Below are positions 55,427 to 64,000 of a DNA stretch of 64,000 nt, piece by piece. A model generated the notes under the pieces. It worked only from the letters and a program-made list of their open reading frames with translations, did no database searches and had not been told where the DNA came from. The stretch is taken from the NCBI GenBank assembly GCA_027627705.1, contig CP091242.1, forward strand, positions 2,750,290 through 2,814,289, given 5' to 3'. The DNA is from Hyphomonadaceae bacterium BL14 (GTDB lineage: Bacteria; Pseudomonadota; Alphaproteobacteria; Caulobacterales; Maricaulaceae). The first letter of the stretch is position 1, and every line of letters begins with the position of its first letter. A program made the translations under genes and the position numbers.

Positions 55427-56029
55427 ATGAGCGGATTTCACGAGGTGCAGTTTCCGCCCGACATCTCCTACGGGGCGTCGGGCGGGCCGGGCTATTCGAC
55501 GACCGTGGTGACCACCGTGTCGGGGCACGAGCGCCGTAACGCCAACTGGGCCGCCGCGCGCGGCAGATGGAACGTGGCCCATGGCCTGAAGAAGCGTGAA
55601 CAGGTCGCTACGCTGATCGCGTTCTTCCGCGCGCGCAGGGGCAGGGCCTATGGCTTCCGGTTCAGGGACTGGACCGATTATCAGGCGCTCGCCCAGCTCA
55701 TCGGCGTTGGCGATGGGGCGACCAAGACCTTCCAGCTCATCAAGCGCTACGCCAGCGGCGGTGAGATCGAGGCCCGCATCATCGCCAAGCCGGTCACTGG
55801 CACGGTGAAGATCACCCTTGACGGCGTTGAGGCGGCCTCAGGCTGGAGCGTGAACACGTCGACGGGCCTCGTGACCTTCACGACCGCGCCGCCGTCGGGT
55901 GTGCAGGTGACGGCGGATTTCGAGTTCGACGTACCGGTCCGGTTCGACAGCGACCAGATGGATATCACCATCGAGACCTATCAGCTGGGCAGCTGGGGAC
56001 AGATCCCGGTGCTGGAGATACGCCCATGA
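55427..56029 (+). CDS. DUF2460 distal tail protein (GTA-like)
   Basis: A 200-aa DUF2460 protein: FHEVQFPPDISYGASGGPGY and KKREQVATLIAFFRARRGRA, YGFRFRDWTDYQALAQLIGV. It forms the distal tail ring in Rhodobacter-type gene transfer agents (established for RcGTA). First of a four-gene tail-tip block. Confidence 0.92.
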   Translation: MSGFHEVQFPPDISYGASGGPGYSTTVVTTVSGHERRNANWAAARGRWNVAHGLKKREQVATLIAFFRARRGRAYGFRFRDWTDYQALAQLIGVGDGATKTFQLIKRYASGGEIEARIIAKPVTGTVKITLDGVEAASGWSVNTSTGLVTFTTAPPSGVQVTADFEFDVPVRFDSDQMDITIETYQLGSWGQIPVLEIRP

Positions 56030-56889
56030 AGTCCACCTCACCTGCGCTCGCCGCCCACCTGGCAGGGCCTGTCACCACGCTTGCCACCTGCTGGCGCATC
56101 ACGCGCGTGGATGGCCGCGAGTTCTTCTTCACCGACCATGACCGCGATCTGCCCTTTGAAGGTCAGACTTACAAGGCAAGTTCTGGCTATTCGCGTACGG
56201 CCATCTCCAATGATGCAAGCCTCAGCGTCGACAATCTCGATGTCGAGGGCGTGTTCGATGACGAGGCCATCATTGAGGAGGAGCTGCGCGCGGGTCTGTT
56301 TGATCAGGCCGAGGCGCGCATCTTCCTCATCAACTGGGCCGATCCATCCATGGGCGCCCTTCGCATGCGCCGGGGCTGGTTCGGCGAGGTGGTGCTGAGC
56401 GAACAGGGCGTGTTCCGCACCGAGTTGCGTGGGCTGAGCCAGGCGCTCTCCCAGCGCATCGGCGAGCTCTACAGTCCTGAATGCCGCGCAGACCTTGGCG
56501 ATCACCGCTGCAGGGTGGCGATCACCGATCCTGCCTGGACCCGTCCTGGAACCGTGCTCGCCGTCACATCGCGCGCGCAGTTCACCGCTGATGTGGACGC
56601 GCCGGACGCCGCGGATGGCTGGTTTGCGGGCGGGGTGCTCACCTGGGAGACCGGCTCCAACGCCGGTCGCTCCATCGAGGTGAAAGCCTGGAACCAGTCG
56701 GGCGGCGAGATCGAGCTCTTCCTGCCCATGCCGTACGCCATAGAGGCTGGCGACGCGTTCGCCATCCATCCCGGCTGCGACAAGCGCCTCGATACCTGCA
56801 TCACCCGCTTCGCCAACGTCCTCAACTTCCGCGGCGAGCCGTACGTGCCCGGGCAGGACGCAATGATGAGCTATCCCGATGCCCGATGA
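56026..56889 (+). CDS. DUF2163 tail-tip hub protein (GTA-like)
   Basis: A 287-aa DUF2163/phage_BR0599-type protein: TLATCWRITRVDGREFFFTD, GELYSPECRADLGDHRCRVA, and the end HPGCDKRLDTCITRFANVLN with FRGEPYVPG. The cysteines in these motifs bind iron-sulfur in RcGTA homologues. ATGA overlap upstream; overlaps the next gene by 11 bp. Confidence 0.92.
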   Translation: MKSTSPALAAHLAGPVTTLATCWRITRVDGREFFFTDHDRDLPFEGQTYKASSGYSRTAISNDASLSVDNLDVEGVFDDEAIIEEELRAGLFDQAEARIFLINWADPSMGALRMRRGWFGEVVLSEQGVFRTELRGLSQALSQRIGELYSPECRADLGDHRCRVAITDPAWTRPGTVLAVTSRAQFTADVDAPDAADGWFAGGVLTWETGSNAGRSIEVKAWNQSGGEIELFLPMPYAIEAGDAFAIHPGCDKRLDTCITRFANVLNFRGEPYVPGQDAMMSYPDAR

Positions 56890-57313
56890 GATCATCACCT
56901 CTGAGAGGATTGTCACCGAGGCGCGCGGCTGGCTGGGTGTGCCCTGGCGCCATCAGGGGCGCACGCGCTGCGGCGTTGACTGCGTGGGGCTGGTGGTGTG
57001 CGTCGCGCGTGGGCTTCATCTGTCTGACTATGACAGCATGGGTTATGGCCGCCGCGCGCAGGGGCAGGGGTTCGTGGCGCATTTCCGGGACAACATGGAC
57101 GCCGTCGCGATCCCCGACGCCCGCTCCGGCGACGTGCTCGTCTTTGCTGATCACGCCTATCCCTGCCATTGCGGCTTCCTGACCGAACGGCTTGGCCATC
57201 CCCATCTCCTGCACGCCCATGCGACGCGCCGCAAGGTGATCGAGGAGCCCTATGCCGGCGAATGGCCCGCAAATATCAGGTTCGCCTTCCGTTTTCGCCC
57301 CATTGGTGTGTGA
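56879..57313 (+). CDS. NlpC/P60 tail-tip peptidase (GTA-like)
   Basis: A 144-aa cysteine peptidase: WLGVPWRHQGRTRCGVDCVG with the nucleophile in DCVG (about 38-41), and HCGFLTE with the catalytic His (about 97-103). It cuts peptidoglycan peptide stems to help DNA entry. Located between the hub and host-specificity genes as in RcGTA. Confidence 0.9.
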   Translation: MPDEIITSERIVTEARGWLGVPWRHQGRTRCGVDCVGLVVCVARGLHLSDYDSMGYGRRAQGQGFVAHFRDNMDAVAIPDARSGDVLVFADHAYPCHCGFLTERLGHPHLLHAHATRRKVIEEPYAGEWPANIRFAFRFRPIGV

Positions 57314-57316
57314 TCC

Positions 57317-60300
57317 ATGGCCATTCTTGTTGCAGCAGGCGGCGCCGCGCTGGGCTCCGCTGTCGGTCTCGGCTGGCAGGCAGGCTGGCTTGCAGGCTCG
57401 GCCATTGGCAGCCTGCTGTTTCCGGCCAGAGGCCAGAACATCACCACCGAAGGCCCGCGCCTTGGCGATCTGACGGTCTCCTCTTCGGCCTATGGTGCAG
57501 CGATTGCGATCGGTTACGGCACGCTGCGCATGGCCGGCAACATGATCTGGTCGTCCGGGATCCGTGAGCAGCAGAACGTCACGCGCGCGCGATCTGGCGG
57601 CAAGGGCGCGGCCACCGCGACCCAGACCTCTGTGAGCTACGCGTATTTCGCCTCGTTCGCGCTGAGCTTTGGCGAAGGTCCTGCGCAGGACGTGCTGCGC
57701 ATCTGGGCTGACGGCAAGCTGATCTACGACAAGACCGGATCGAGCCCGGATGTCGCCAGAGCGAGCCTGCGCTTTCGTTTCCACGCAGGCAGCGAGACCC
57801 AGCTGCCCGATCCGCTGATCGAAGCGTATGTGGGAGAGGGGCGCGCACCGGCCCATCGCGGGCTGTGCGTCATCGTGTTCGAGGATCTGGCGCTGGCTGA
57901 TTATGGCAACCGCATCCCGAACATCACCGCCGAGATCACGTACAGACGCGCAGACCAGAAGCCCTGGCAGGTCATCGATTTCATCACGCCGGCTGAGGGG
58001 GGATATCTTGCCGGCTATCAGTCCGGCGAGCTCGGCGTGGACTGGCGGCGCGGGCACGGATATTTCCTGACCACCAGCCTGGACCCGCTGGAGGCGGGCG
58101 TGCGCCGGTTCAGTCTGCGCACCATGGCCGAGGACCGTCAGGCGCGCATGGCCGATATCGCCAGCGCCGAGCCCGCCGGCTCGCCCTCCACCCTGTTCTG
58201 CGGCGAGGACGGCCATCTCTATCTGACGGTCGGGACCGGCAATACCCGGCCCATCATCCGCATCGAGCCCAATGCGCTAAAGGAGGTGGCCCGGTTCGGC
58301 TCCGGGGGAACCGGGCTCTCCAACACCACCACCAGCTTTGCGGCGGTGCGGTGGATGGCGATGATCTCGGCTTATGGTCCTGCGGGACGCGCAGACTTCC
58401 TGCTCACGGGCGGTCTCTTTGACGATGTGGGCCTCCTGAGCGCGCACGACATGAGCTATGTCTGGGGCGCAGGGGAGAGCGTGGACGAGCCGCGCGTGCG
58501 CGGCGTGGCGGCCGGGGCCGTGAACGAGGGCACAGGCGAAGGCTGGATTCTGGCCAGCGCCACCAGCGGCGATCATGAGAGCCTCGGTCTCTACCGCCTG
58601 CAGGTCTCGGCGCTGGCGCGCCATGACGCTCTGACCGGCCAGACCCTCGGCGTGACCTTCGAGAAAATGGCCGGGTTTTCCGCCAGCGATATCGAGCCGG
58701 GTGTAACGGGTTTCTTCACAAGTGCAGGCGCGCTTGCCTATGACGTCACAGACGACAGCGTCATCTTTCAGGTGCGCATGTCCAATGCGGGCTCGGCTGG
58801 CACGATCTACGTGATCAAGTGGCGCGCGGATGCGGGGATCGTCTGGAAGACCGCTGTCCCCGTCGAGATCAACCAGGACGGATCGTTTTTCGCTCAGGCC
58901 CGCCTGCGGGGTCAGCGCTGGACGCTGATGCGCTCGGCGCGCGTCATCCAGCTCGACACGGCCACGGGCGAACTTGTCCTCGACGAGATCTGGCCGTCGC
59001 AGGTCAGCGAGCTTGGCGCGCAGGTCTATGACGCGGTCACCGACACGCTTCTGGTGCGCGCCAGCAATGGCTGGGCGCGCCTCTTCCTCAATCGCGGCGG
59101 CGGCGAGGGTGAAGCGCTCTCCTCCATCGTTGCCGATCTGTGCGCGCGCGCTGGGCTGGGGCTGGCCGACATCGATGTGGGCGAGCTCACCATGTCCGTG
59201 CCCGGTTATGTGATCGCGCGCCAGACCAGCGTGCGCGGCGCCATAGAGCCGCTGGCGCAGGCCTTCTTCTTCGACGCCGCCGAGAGCGATGACACGCTGC
59301 GCTTTCGCACCCGGGGGCGCGCGCCGGTCGCCGCGATCGAGGCTCACCACCTCCTGGCGCTCAACGGCCGGACGGGGGAGAGCTGGCGCGAGCGCCGCAC
59401 CCAGGAGGTCGAACTGCCCGAGCGCGTGTCGGTCGCGTACATGGACCGCGATCGCGACTATGCTCAGGGCGTGCAGAGCGAGAAGCGCGCCTCGCTGCCG
59501 CTGGCCGCCATGCACTCGCGCAACCAGACAAGCCTGGAGCTGGCGCTGGCGCTGGACGCCACCACCGCCAAGCGTATCGCCGCCAGGACGCTCTTCAGCG
59601 CGTGGGTCGAGCGCAGCGCCTGTGAGGCTGAGCTTGCGCCCGAATGGCTGAGGCTTGATCCGACCGATGTGGTCGATGTGGTGTTCGCGTCCGGATCGGT
59701 CTTCCGCACACGGATCAGCCGCCTTGATGTGGGCGCGGACTTCTCGCTGGCGATGAAGGGCGTGTCGCAGGACGCGGCCAGCTATGTCTCCTCGGTGATC
59801 GCTGATGGCGGGGCGGGCGCCCCCGTGCAGACGATCGGCGCTGACGCCGCCACGCGTCTCATCCTGCCTGATCTGCCGCTCCTGCGTGATGTCGATGACG
59901 CGGGCGGTGCGGGCTCGCGGGTCTATTATCTGATGGCCGGGTTCGGCGGTCCGGGCTGGCCCGGCGCTGCGCTTTACAGCAGCGCGGACGGTTCCGCATG
60001 GGCGCAGGCCGGGCGGGCCCTGAGCGAGGCGGCCTGGGGCGCTGCGGTCAATGCGCTGGGCGCGCCGCGATCGGCGTTCTGCACAGATGAAGACAACGCC
60101 CTGCGGGTGTTCATGACCACGGGCGGCGAGCGCCTCGAAAGCGTCACGCAGGAGGCTCTGGTCAATGGCGCCAATGGCGCCCTGTTGCTCAAGGCCAATG
60201 GCGAGCCGGAAATCATCCAGTTCCGCGATGTCACCCTGAACCCGGATGGGTCCTACACGCTCACCGGCCTCCTGCGCGGGCGGCGCGGCACGGACGTGTT

Positions 60301-60820
60301 TGTTGAGGGCCATGCGGCCGGGGAGCTCTTTGTCCTGCTCGACCCCGACGATGTCGAGACGCTGGTCACGGCGCTTGGCGATCTGGGCCTTATGCGGTCC
60401 TGGCGGGCGGTGGGGTTCGGCACGCTGTTCGAGGACGCCGAGACGCTGGTCCAGAGCCAGACGGGCCGTGACCTCAAGCCCTATGCGCCGTGGAACGTGC
60501 GCGCGGTGAAGAGCGGCAGCCCGGCGGATATCACGCTCAGCTGGATCCGTCGCACGCGCATTGGCGGCGAGCTGAAGGACGGGACCGGGCTCGTCCCCCT
60601 CGGCGAGGCGAGTGAAGCCTATGAGATCGACATCCTCGATGGTCCCGGCGGCGCGGTGAAGCGCACGCTGACGGCTTCGAGCCCCAGCGTGGTCTACGCC
60701 CATGCCGACATCCTGGCCGATTTCGGCGCGACGCCGGCTGTCCTGTCTGTCGCCGTTTACCAGCTAAGCGCCGTTGTGGGGCGCGGATTCCCGCGCGCCG
60801 TCACATTGGACATTCCATAG
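57317..60820 (+). CDS. Tail-tip host specificity protein (gpJ/GTA-like)
   Basis: An 1167-aa protein. N-terminal Gly/Ala-rich part ending GSLLFPARGQNITTEGPRLG, then the family hub with LTVSSSAYGAAIAIGYGTLR and SYAYFASFALSFGEGPAQDV. A phage-tail domain starts near 590 (SSIVADLCARAGLGLADIDV) and a GTA-type C-terminal part has LTGLLRGRRGTDVFVEGHAA. It forms the central fibre and likely contacts the host. A long antisense frame over this gene is a shadow. Confidence 0.9.
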   Translation: MAILVAAGGAALGSAVGLGWQAGWLAGSAIGSLLFPARGQNITTEGPRLGDLTVSSSAYGAAIAIGYGTLRMAGNMIWSSGIREQQNVTRARSGGKGAATATQTSVSYAYFASFALSFGEGPAQDVLRIWADGKLIYDKTGSSPDVARASLRFRFHAGSETQLPDPLIEAYVGEGRAPAHRGLCVIVFEDLALADYGNRIPNITAEITYRRADQKPWQVIDFITPAEGGYLAGYQSGELGVDWRRGHGYFLTTSLDPLEAGVRRFSLRTMAEDRQARMADIASAEPAGSPSTLFCGEDGHLYLTVGTGNTRPIIRIEPNALKEVARFGSGGTGLSNTTTSFAAVRWMAMISAYGPAGRADFLLTGGLFDDVGLLSAHDMSYVWGAGESVDEPRVRGVAAGAVNEGTGEGWILASATSGDHESLGLYRLQVSALARHDALTGQTLGVTFEKMAGFSASDIEPGVTGFFTSAGALAYDVTDDSVIFQVRMSNAGSAGTIYVIKWRADAGIVWKTAVPVEINQDGSFFAQARLRGQRWTLMRSARVIQLDTATGELVLDEIWPSQVSELGAQVYDAVTDTLLVRASNGWARLFLNRGGGEGEALSSIVADLCARAGLGLADIDVGELTMSVPGYVIARQTSVRGAIEPLAQAFFFDAAESDDTLRFRTRGRAPVAAIEAHHLLALNGRTGESWRERRTQEVELPERVSVAYMDRDRDYAQGVQSEKRASLPLAAMHSRNQTSLELALALDATTAKRIAARTLFSAWVERSACEAELAPEWLRLDPTDVVDVVFASGSVFRTRISRLDVGADFSLAMKGVSQDAASYVSSVIADGGAGAPVQTIGADAATRLILPDLPLLRDVDDAGGAGSRVYYLMAGFGGPGWPGAALYSSADGSAWAQAGRALSEAAWGAAVNALGAPRSAFCTDEDNALRVFMTTGGERLESVTQEALVNGANGALLLKANGEPEIIQFRDVTLNPDGSYTLTGLLRGRRGTDVFVEGHAAGELFVLLDPDDVETLVTALGDLGLMRSWRAVGFGTLFEDAETLVQSQTGRDLKPYAPWNVRAVKSGSPADITLSWIRRTRIGGELKDGTGLVPLGEASEAYEIDILDGPGGAVKRTLTASSPSVVYAHADILADFGATPAVLSVAVYQLSAVVGRGFPRAVTLDIP

Positions 60821-60833
60821 CGGAGATCACCTG

Positions 60834-61556
60834 ATGCCGAGCCCCAACCTCGCCGTGACCCATGTGGCGGCCGCCCAGAACCAGAAGGAGGTCACGATCA
60901 ATGACGCCATCGACGCCCTTGATCGCGCCCTGACCGACACGCTGGCGCTTGATCTGTCGACCGGCGCGCTGACGCTCACCGCCGCGCAGTTTCGCGGACA
61001 TATGGCGCTGCGCCCGGCTGCTGCGCTTTCGGGACCTGCGACGGTCACCGTGCCTGCGCTGCGCCGGCTGTTTGCGGTTCTGAACACGGATGCGGTCCAT
61101 GGGCTGACTGTCCAGCGCGGCACGGCGAGCGTGCTGCTGGTTCCAGGCGAAAGCGCCGTGCTGATCTGTGACGGATCGGCCAACGGCCTGTTGCGCGCTG
61201 GCTCCGGGGCGCCGGTCTATGATTTCGGGATGGTCGCCAATGAGACGCCTGCAGCGGGCGCGGTGCTGGGCAAGGTGGTCATGCCGCGCGCGCTTGTCAT
61301 CCCGGCCTCGCTGGCCGGGTCGGTCGCCCATGCCGATACGCTCCCCGATGACGCGTTCGAGATCACCCTTACCCGCAATGGAACCGCCGTGGGCTCTGTC
61401 ACGATCAACCCGGACGCCAGCGTGGATCTCTCCACCGCTGGCGGCGCGCCCGTCACTATCACGCCCGGCGACATCATCCGCTTCCTGGCGCCCGCCGCGG
61501 CGGATGCGTCGATCGCAGGGATATCCCTCACCATAGCCGCAAGGCGCATCCCATGA
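60834..61556 (+). CDS. Tail-associated protein (DUF2793-like N-terminus)
   Basis: A 240-aa protein: PSPNLAVTHVAAAQNQKEVT, INDAIDALDRALTDTLALDL, followed by beta-rich repeats ending DASIAGISLTIAARRIP. N-terminal pattern similar to DUF2793 phage tail proteins. Likely a tail fibre or tip decoration. The start at 60834 has GGAGATCACCTG upstream. Confidence 0.7.
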   Translation: MPSPNLAVTHVAAAQNQKEVTINDAIDALDRALTDTLALDLSTGALTLTAAQFRGHMALRPAAALSGPATVTVPALRRLFAVLNTDAVHGLTVQRGTASVLLVPGESAVLICDGSANGLLRAGSGAPVYDFGMVANETPAAGAVLGKVVMPRALVIPASLAGSVAHADTLPDDAFEITLTRNGTAVGSVTINPDASVDLSTAGGAPVTITPGDIIRFLAPAAADASIAGISLTIAARRIP

Positions 61557-62362
61557 CGCTCCTGTTCACATCGCTGTTCTCGACCGGGGCCATGGCGGCC
61601 CCGCCGGTCCCGCCCGAGCCGGAATTTGTCTGGACCACGAACCTCCTCTACCGGTTCAGCGCCAGCGAAGGCGCTGCGAGCGATGATGAGGGCTCGCCCG
61701 CCAGCGATGGCGACCCGGTTGCCCGCTGGCTAAATCTTGGTTCAGCCGAGGACGCAGTCCAGACCACGCCGGCGCGCCGGCCCGTCTATCGCACGGGCGG
61801 GCTCAATGGACGGCCCTACATCGCGTGTGACCGCGCCCTCGAGCAGTATTTTGAGGATCTGGCGTTCGCCCAGCCCTCCGGGTTCTCCAGCTTCAATCCG
61901 TTCACGGTCTTTGTGGTGACGGACGCCGTGGGGGAGCTCGATCAGTTCCCGGCGATCCTCGGCTCGCCCGCCACCAACGGCGGCAAGATGGGCTTCTACT
62001 TCCGCGATCCCGAAGGCGGCCAGATCCACTGGATCAAGTCGCAGATCCGCGTCGGCAATGTGGTCAGTCCCCAGCTCATCATGGCGGCGGCTGGACGCAA
62101 TGCGGCTGGAACCACATCCTCAAGCCATGTGCGCTTCTGGGTGCGCCAGAACCGGGCAGGGCTCTGGGAGGCGGCCTCCCAGACCTCCAACATCGTCAGC
62201 ACCGCCATCGCCTCCACCCAGTTCCTGCGCTCGACCGGCTTGTCCACCGGCGGCCTCTTCCACGGGCGGCTCTACGAGTTCCTTTTCTATGAAGGCACGC
62301 TTGATGACGCGGCGACCTTCGCCATCGAGGACTGGCTCATCGCGCGCTACGCCATCGCGTAA
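61553..62362 (+). CDS. LamG/lectin-like tail fibre protein
   Basis: A 269-aa protein, MTLLFTSLFSTGAMAAPPVP at the start, probably not a true signal. The rest resembles a concanavalin-A-like lectin sandwich: PVYRTGGLNGRPYIACDRAL, FNPFTVFVVTDAVGELDQFP, GRLYEFLFYEGTLDDAATFA. Candidate receptor-binding or fibre protein. ATGA overlap upstream. Confidence 0.7.
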   Translation: MTLLFTSLFSTGAMAAPPVPPEPEFVWTTNLLYRFSASEGAASDDEGSPASDGDPVARWLNLGSAEDAVQTTPARRPVYRTGGLNGRPYIACDRALEQYFEDLAFAQPSGFSSFNPFTVFVVTDAVGELDQFPAILGSPATNGGKMGFYFRDPEGGQIHWIKSQIRVGNVVSPQLIMAAAGRNAAGTTSSSHVRFWVRQNRAGLWEAASQTSNIVSTAIASTQFLRSTGLSTGGLFHGRLYEFLFYEGTLDDAATFAIEDWLIARYAIA

Positions 62363-62404
62363 GCCTGCCGCCTCCATCCATCCCGGCACAGCAGGGCAGA
62401 TGAC

Positions 62405-62698
62405 ATGACCCATACAGAGCGGCCGCCTGACAGGCTGGAATCCATGACGGCGGGGGATCTTGAACGCCTGCTCGAGCGCGCCGCGCAAACCGGCGCGCGC
62501 CGGGCGCTGCGCGAGGCCGGTCTCGACGGCCAGGACGCCGCCGAGGACATACGCCATCTGCGCTCACTGCTCGCAGGGCTTCGGATGGCGAGCCGCACCG
62601 CCGTCCAGACCAGCGTGCGCATCATCACCACCGCCATGCTGCTCGCCTTGATGACCGGCATCGCCATCAGGATCGGACTGTTCGGCAACGGCTCCTGA
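62405..62698 (+). CDS. DUF6127-like small membrane protein (holin-like)
   Basis: A 97-aa protein: MTAGDLERLLERAAQTGARR, ALREAGLDGQDAAEDIRHLR, then one transmembrane segment VRIITTAMLLALMTGIAIRI and GLFGNGS. DUF6127-type proteins occur just before phage endolysins; a holin or pinholin-like role is plausible but unproven. Confidence 0.75.
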   Translation: MTHTERPPDRLESMTAGDLERLLERAAQTGARRALREAGLDGQDAAEDIRHLRSLLAGLRMASRTAVQTSVRIITTAMLLALMTGIAIRIGLFGNGS

Positions 62699-62728
62699 AC
62701 CGCTGACGCCCGCACCATCGCCCATCAG

Positions 62729-62751
62729 CCCGCCCTCCCGGCGGGTTTTTT
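62729..62751 (+). terminator. Rho-independent terminator before the endolysin
   Basis: CCCGCC (62729-62734), loop CTCCC, GGCGGG (62740-62745), then six T (62746-62751). It would end the main late transcript, so the M15 peptidase gene may depend on read-through or its own promoter. Confidence 0.85.
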
Positions 62752-62769
62752 CATGTCCGGAGATCATCC

Positions 62770-63444
62770 ATGACCACGACCTGCTTTGCACACTGGCGCG
62801 ATGTGCCAGCCAGCCTCTGGCGCTGGCCGAACTTCAGCCCCGCCGAGATCGCCTGCCGCGGCACGGGCGCGTTGCGCATCCATGAAGATGCGCTCGACAG
62901 GCTCCAGGCGCTGCGCGACCAGCTGGGCAAGCCGCTCATCATCCGCTCGGCCTATCGCAGTGCGGCCCACAACCGCGCCATCGGTGGCTCGCCCCGCTCA
63001 AAGCACATGGACGGCGCCGCGTTCGACATCGCCATGGCCAACCACGATCCAGCAGCGTTCGAAGCGGCAGCGCGGGAGGCCGGGTTCCTCGGGTTCGGTT
63101 TCTATCCGCGCTCGGGGTTCATCCACATCGATCTGGGACCAGCGCGCACGTGGGGCGAGCGGTTCGACGTGCGGGACGCTGGCTTCGCACCAGAAATCCC
63201 GTCGGCACGCGAGACGCTGGCTGACAGCCGCACTATGAAAGGCAGCGGGGCGGCTGGCGTAGCGACGCTGGGCGCGGCGGGCGTGGAGGTCGCACAAACC
63301 GTTCTGGCCGAGACCCAGTCTGCGGTCCTGCCGCTCGTACCGTATCTGGACACCTTGCGCTGGGTGCTCATCGCCGTGGCGCTCGCGGGCGTCGCCGTCA
63401 CGATCTACGCCCGCCTTGATGACTGGAAGCGGGGGCAGCGATGA
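62770..63444 (+). CDS. M15-family peptidase endolysin with C-terminal membrane anchor
   Basis: A 224-aa protein. The N-terminal domain is a zinc peptidase with SAYRSAAHNRAIGGSPRSKH and MDGAAFDIAM (His, Asp ligands, about 59-90), and GFIHIDLGPARTW (His ligand, about 116-128). It cuts peptidoglycan peptides. The C-terminus has one transmembrane helix (WVLIAVALAGVAVTIYARL, about 197-215), so it may be a signal-anchor type endolysin. Last phage gene before the right repeat. Confidence 0.88.
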   Translation: MTTTCFAHWRDVPASLWRWPNFSPAEIACRGTGALRIHEDALDRLQALRDQLGKPLIIRSAYRSAAHNRAIGGSPRSKHMDGAAFDIAMANHDPAAFEAAAREAGFLGFGFYPRSGFIHIDLGPARTWGERFDVRDAGFAPEIPSARETLADSRTMKGSGAAGVATLGAAGVEVAQTVLAETQSAVLPLVPYLDTLRWVLIAVALAGVAVTIYARLDDWKRGQR

Positions 63445-63486
63445 TCGCCTATCTCTCAGGTCGCTCAGTTCTCCCTATCCGGTCGT

Positions 63487-63523
63487 GGCTGGATTTTTCC
63501 GTTGTTTTCGAGGGTTGTGCGGG
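63487..63523. repeat. Right end repeat (candidate attR)
   Basis: Matches 8096-8132 at 35 of 37 positions, exactly over 63491-63516. The hairpin ATCCGG...CTGGAT at 63477-63495 is kept. Similarity fades after about 63563. It lies 46 bp after the endolysin stop, consistent with the phage end. Confidence 0.65.
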
Positions 63524-63620
63524 TTGGGCTGAGCACTGGCCCCGCCGCCATGAGGCTTGGAAGGGTGGTTTCAGATAAAAACCGCTCGAGCCGCCCTGCT
63601 CGGCTTCGCAGCATTCGCGG

Positions 63621-63698
63621 ATGAGCAATCCCTACCGCTATTTCAAGACGGTGCCCGAGATCAGTCGCCTTGTGGTGATGATCGACCCAGCCCCCTGA
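63621..63698 (+). pseudogene. Truncated IS6-type transposase start
   Basis: A 25-codon frame MSNPYRYFKTVPEISRLVVM, then IDPAP and stop. The first 20 residues match the N-terminus of IS6-family transposases (NPYRYFK..PEI.RL.VM); the rest of the gene is missing. A remnant outside the right end of the element. Confidence 0.55.
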
Positions 63699-64000
63699 AT
63701 TCCGGCCAGGGGCGGGTAGAGTCCTTCGAGCAGCGAGCTTCATTCAGGCGAAGCGAGAGTCGAGGCGGGATTGGGTCCGGGGCGATCTAGCCGGTGAATG
63801 CGACTGAGAGGTTGTCAACGAGCCCCGGGTGGCCAGCTGAGCTGAGAGACGGGCTCCCATCAGTTTGACGGCTGAGCAGGCGGGTCAGTTGCACCCATCA
63901 CGGCGGCGCGCCAAATTGGCAAACCGCATCGGGGCGGATCAATGACCTGCCAGGGCCTGAAACGGCGCGCAGCAGTCTGGTCCGCAATGCCAGAGCCGTT
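63699..64000. other. Non-coding flank, no gene recognised
   Basis: About 300 bp beyond the transposase remnant. No open frame with a ribosome-binding site, RNA gene or strong repeat was found. It may be chromosome or a further degraded insertion. Confidence 0.5.

Larger units (their letters stand above)
8100..63516. mobile_element. Integrated temperate siphovirus prophage with defence island
   Basis: The element is bounded by a 26-bp exact direct repeat (8100-8125 and 63491-63516). It contains, in order, a defence operon, a serine recombinase cassette, cargo genes, repressor/Cro, recombination and replication genes, terminase, lambda-type head genes, tail genes, tail tip and lysis peptidase. 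All structural modules look intact, so it may be inducible. The boundary assignment rests on the repeat and gene content. A shorter phage starting near 20.4 kb, inside a larger island, is the main alternative. Confidence 0.7.

Noticed and set aside
58277..60703. 808-codon open frame on the minus strand
   Set aside because: Antisense to the host-specificity protein, no motif; the sense strand has a clear family match.

Overview
The window comes from a GC-rich alphaproteobacterial chromosome, probably of the Maricaulales/Hyphomonadaceae type. The basis for this is the Caulobacter-like rplU-rpmA-obgE-proBA-nadD-rsfS block, an L21 protein with a long C-terminal extension, and many families common in alphaproteobacterial phages (DUF2924/recombinase, DUF2460, DUF2163, DUF6127, DUF2336). 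The placement is inference; no 16S rRNA is present.

Layout. (1) 1-7.85 kb is host core, all on the minus strand: rplU-rpmA, a bidirectional terminator, then GNAT-obgE-proB-proA-nadD-egtD-rsfS, with a small lipoprotein gene upstream. (2) tRNA-Ser(CGA) lies at 7970-8059. Its terminator overlaps a 26-bp sequence that recurs exactly at 63491, inside a longer imperfect repeat. I read the two copies as the ends of a roughly 55.4-kb integrated element. (3) 8.3-18.0 kb is one leftward six-gene defence operon: WYL regulator (CapW/BrxR type), HsdR, HsdM, HsdS, an AAA ATPase ending in a DUF3696-like motif, and a protein with a PLD-nuclease-like motif. (4) 18.07-20.43 kb is a four-gene integration cassette with start/stop overlaps throughout (65-aa protein, DUF2924, large serine recombinase, 132-aa protein). 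(5) 20.5-24.05 kb is cargo: metallophosphatase, secreted EEP-fold phosphatase/nuclease, a multi-pass membrane protein, and a formylglycine-enzyme-fold (SUMF1) protein. The C-terminus of the SUMF1 protein looks like the variable region of a diversity-generating retroelement and is followed by a perfect hairpin. (6) 24.2-38.2 kb is the lysogeny and early region: S24 repressor, Cro-like and AlpA-like proteins, a Sak4-like ATPase/SSB-like/helicase/PD-(D/E)XK recombination module, a Prim-Pol/RepA-like helicase, a palindrome-dense gap, a RuvC-like resolvase and a ParB-methyltransferase fusion. (7) 38.3-39.5 kb is a leftward operon of small genes. (8) 39.6-63.4 kb is the late region. It has a lambda-type head (TerS, TerL/gpA, gpW, portal, ClpP-like protease, gpD, gpE), siphovirus tail genes with a -1 frameshift in the G/GT chaperone pair, a gene-transfer-agent-type tail tip (DUF2460, DUF2163, NlpC/P60, host-specificity protein), tail accessory proteins, a DUF6127-like membrane protein and an M15 peptidase endolysin. 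Two inserted antisense genes interrupt it: a class II Fic protein and an AT-richer DUF2336 protein. (9) Beyond the right repeat there is a truncated IS6-type transposase start and no other recognisable gene.

The element therefore looks like a complete temperate siphovirus. It carries its own defence island next to its recombinase, and a possible hypervariable surface protein next to its repressor. No reverse transcriptase and no CRISPR array were found in the window.
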